NCBI GenBank assembly: GCA_027492635.1
Contig: JAPUEH010000001.1
Coordinates: forward strand, 88,266 to 132,672
DNA length: 44,407 nt
Source of the DNA: Candidatus Saccharimonadota bacterium
GTDB lineage: Bacteria; Patescibacteriota; Saccharimonadia; Saccharimonadales; Saccharimonadaceae
Direction of reading: 5' to 3'
The position numbers and the translations under genes were made by a program. Positions within the stretch are counted from its first letter, which is position 1; the number at the start of each line of letters is the position of its first letter. Positions 43,339-44,407 of the stretch are shown here, piece after piece. The notes under the pieces are model-generated. The model saw only the letters and a program-made list of their open reading frames with translations, was not told the DNA's origin and did no database searches.

Positions 43339-43722
43339 ATGAGTAGCGCTTTGCAGCGGCACAAAAAGGTAGGAAGATATCTTTTTTTTGGCGTGGTGAC
43401 GGCGGGTATTGAGTTTGGTGTGTTTATGGTGCTTGCGCCTTGGACGCATATATATATCGCTTCGACAGTTAGTTTCGGCGTTGGTTTGACGGCTAGTTTT
43501 TTGTTTAATAAGTTTTTTGTGTTTAAAAACTCTAAGCAAGTAGCAAAAACAGAGGCTGGGCAGTTTACTGTGCTTGGTATTGTAAATTCGCAGCTTTCGT
43601 CGCTTGTGACGTACGGACTATCGCTGATGGTGCCTGACTGGGTCGCAAAAATCTTTACGATGGCAATGATTGCTGTATGGAATTATTTGATTATGAATCT
43701 TGTGATATTTAGGAGGCGCTGA
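43339..43722 (+). CDS. GtrA family membrane protein
   Basis: The 127-residue product has four membrane helices (about 13-33, 38-56, 73-93 and 99-120) and the GtrA pattern: RYLFFGVVTAGIEFGVF at the start, FLFNKFFVF in the middle loop and WNYLIMNLVIF near the end. GtrA proteins are thought to flip or handle polyprenyl-phosphate sugars for surface-glycan decoration. A TATAAT at 43285-43290 could be its -10. It precedes another GT2 gene by 52 bases. Confidence 0.9.
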   Translation: MSSALQRHKKVGRYLFFGVVTAGIEFGVFMVLAPWTHIYIASTVSFGVGLTASFLFNKFFVFKNSKQVAKTEAGQFTVLGIVNSQLSSLVTYGLSLMVPDWVAKIFTMAMIAVWNYLIMNLVIFRRR

Positions 43723-43774
43723 ATACTACTAGTAAATCATGTATAGTAGTAGATGGTACTTATAAGGTAGCGAA

Positions 43775-44407
43775 ATGAAAAAGATATCTAAGAAGATTGC
43801 CCGAAAGGGCTTTGACGGTGCAAAGACAATCCTCGGAAAAAACGAGCGTATTAAGAGTTTCACAAAAAGTTTAATCGAGCCATATATCAAAGCTGGGAGG
43901 CTAGGGGTTGATTATGAGTATAATCGATGGGTGCAACGCAATCTTCCTGATTATACGGAACTATATAAACTACATAAGGACCAAGCAAATTTTGCCTACA
44001 GGCCGCTTATCAGTGTAATCATACCGACATACAATACCGATCATCAGTTTCTTGTAGAGTGTCTTGATTCTGTCTTGGGACAGGTGTATGAAAATTGGGA
44101 GCTATGTATTGTTGATGATGCATCACCAGACAGTAGGGTGCGAGAAATTATTCAAGAGTATGCCGACCAAGATAGCCGCATTAAATATAAGTTTTTAGAA
44201 AAAAATCGTCATATTGCTGATGCTACAAATGAAGCGGTGGCTATGGCTACGGGTGAGTTTGTTGCGTTGTTTGATCACGATGATATTTTATGGCCAAATG
44301 CGCTCTACGAAATCACTAAAACGCTCAATGGTGATAAGACAATAGATTTTTTGTATACAGACGAAGACAAAATCACCGAAGATCGTCATAATCACTTGGC
44401 GCCATTT
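43775..44407 (+). CDS. GT2 glycosyltransferase (3' partial)
   Basis: The first 211 codons are in the window; the gene runs off the end. A basic N-terminal helix region (1-70) precedes a GT-A domain with ISVIIPTYNTDHQFLVECLD, VDDASPDS, and FDHDD as the DxD motif, followed by YTDEDK. This long-N-terminus type with DHDD and TDEDK is common in large polysaccharide-synthesising GT2 proteins. AAGGTAG lies about 5 bases before the ATG at 43775. Confidence 0.88.
   Translation, partial: MKKISKKIARKGFDGAKTILGKNERIKSFTKSLIEPYIKAGRLGVDYEYNRWVQRNLPDYTELYKLHKDQANFAYRPLISVIIPTYNTDHQFLVECLDSVLGQVYENWELCIVDDASPDSRVREIIQEYADQDSRIKYKFLEKNRHIADATNEAVAMATGEFVALFDHDDILWPNALYEITKTLNGDKTIDFLYTDEDKITEDRHNHLAPF

Overview
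The window looks like the chromosomal origin region of a member of the Candidate Phyla Radiation, most probably Candidatus Saccharibacteria (TM7). This is inferred from the gene order recF-dnaN-dnaA / rpmH-rnpA-yidC-jag, from a VirB4-type secretion ATPase followed by very large membrane proteins carrying peptidoglycan hydrolase domains, and from a dense set of surface-glycan genes. UGA is used as an ordinary stop codon (for example at the ends of the 2821, 23077 and 26171 genes), which argues against the UGA-recoding groups Absconditabacteria and Gracilibacteria. Genes are tightly packed, with many 1-4 base start/stop overlaps. No gap between genes exceeds 300 bases, and I see no tRNA, rRNA, CRISPR array or insertion sequence.

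Left part (1-18373, nearly all + strand): a type IV secretion-like locus. A VirB4/TraC N-domain-like protein (partial) and a VirB4 ATPase precede two paralogous cassettes. Cassette A (2821-11107) encodes a multi-pass membrane protein ending in an M23 peptidase domain, then a secreted protein with four enzyme-like domains (SGNH esterase, class A beta-lactamase/DD-peptidase-like, MltB-like transglycosylase, NlpC/P60-like), then two anchored proteins. Cassette B (12192-18373) repeats this plan with an intact M23 site, an SGNH + phage-lysozyme-like + NlpC/P60 protein and two anchored proteins. A minus-strand membrane protein (11225-12019) lies between them. The simplest reading is a secretion machine equipped with two sets of cell-wall-cutting enzymes, fitting an epibiont that must get through the wall of a Gram-positive host.

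Centre (18380-24572): recF, dnaN and dnaA run leftward; rpmH, rnpA, yidC and jag run rightward. Both the dnaN-dnaA gap and the dnaA-rpmH gap hold DnaA-box-like sequences, and the + strand composition seems to change from C/A-rich on the left to G/T-rich on the right, as expected at a replication origin. rnpA has an anomalous start and a striking 15-bp perfect inverted repeat in its coding sequence.

Right part (24550-44407): a small membrane protein, an operon of succinyl-CoA ligase subunits plus a glycosyltransferase, a GT2 gene broken by a one-base frameshift with a DUF2304 partner, and a surface-polysaccharide region with an ABC-2 exporter (permease and Wzt-like ATPase), large multi-domain GT2/GT8 transferases, a double GT-B transferase, a DUF2142 membrane protein, GtrA and a further GT2 running off the window. 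Within it sits a two-gene unit encoding a secreted protein with an actinobacterial-type lysozyme-like domain and LGFP repeats, a candidate host-wall-binding factor.

Many transcription units have a plausible -10 element only 6-12 bases before the start codon, suggesting that leaderless or nearly leaderless mRNAs are common here.
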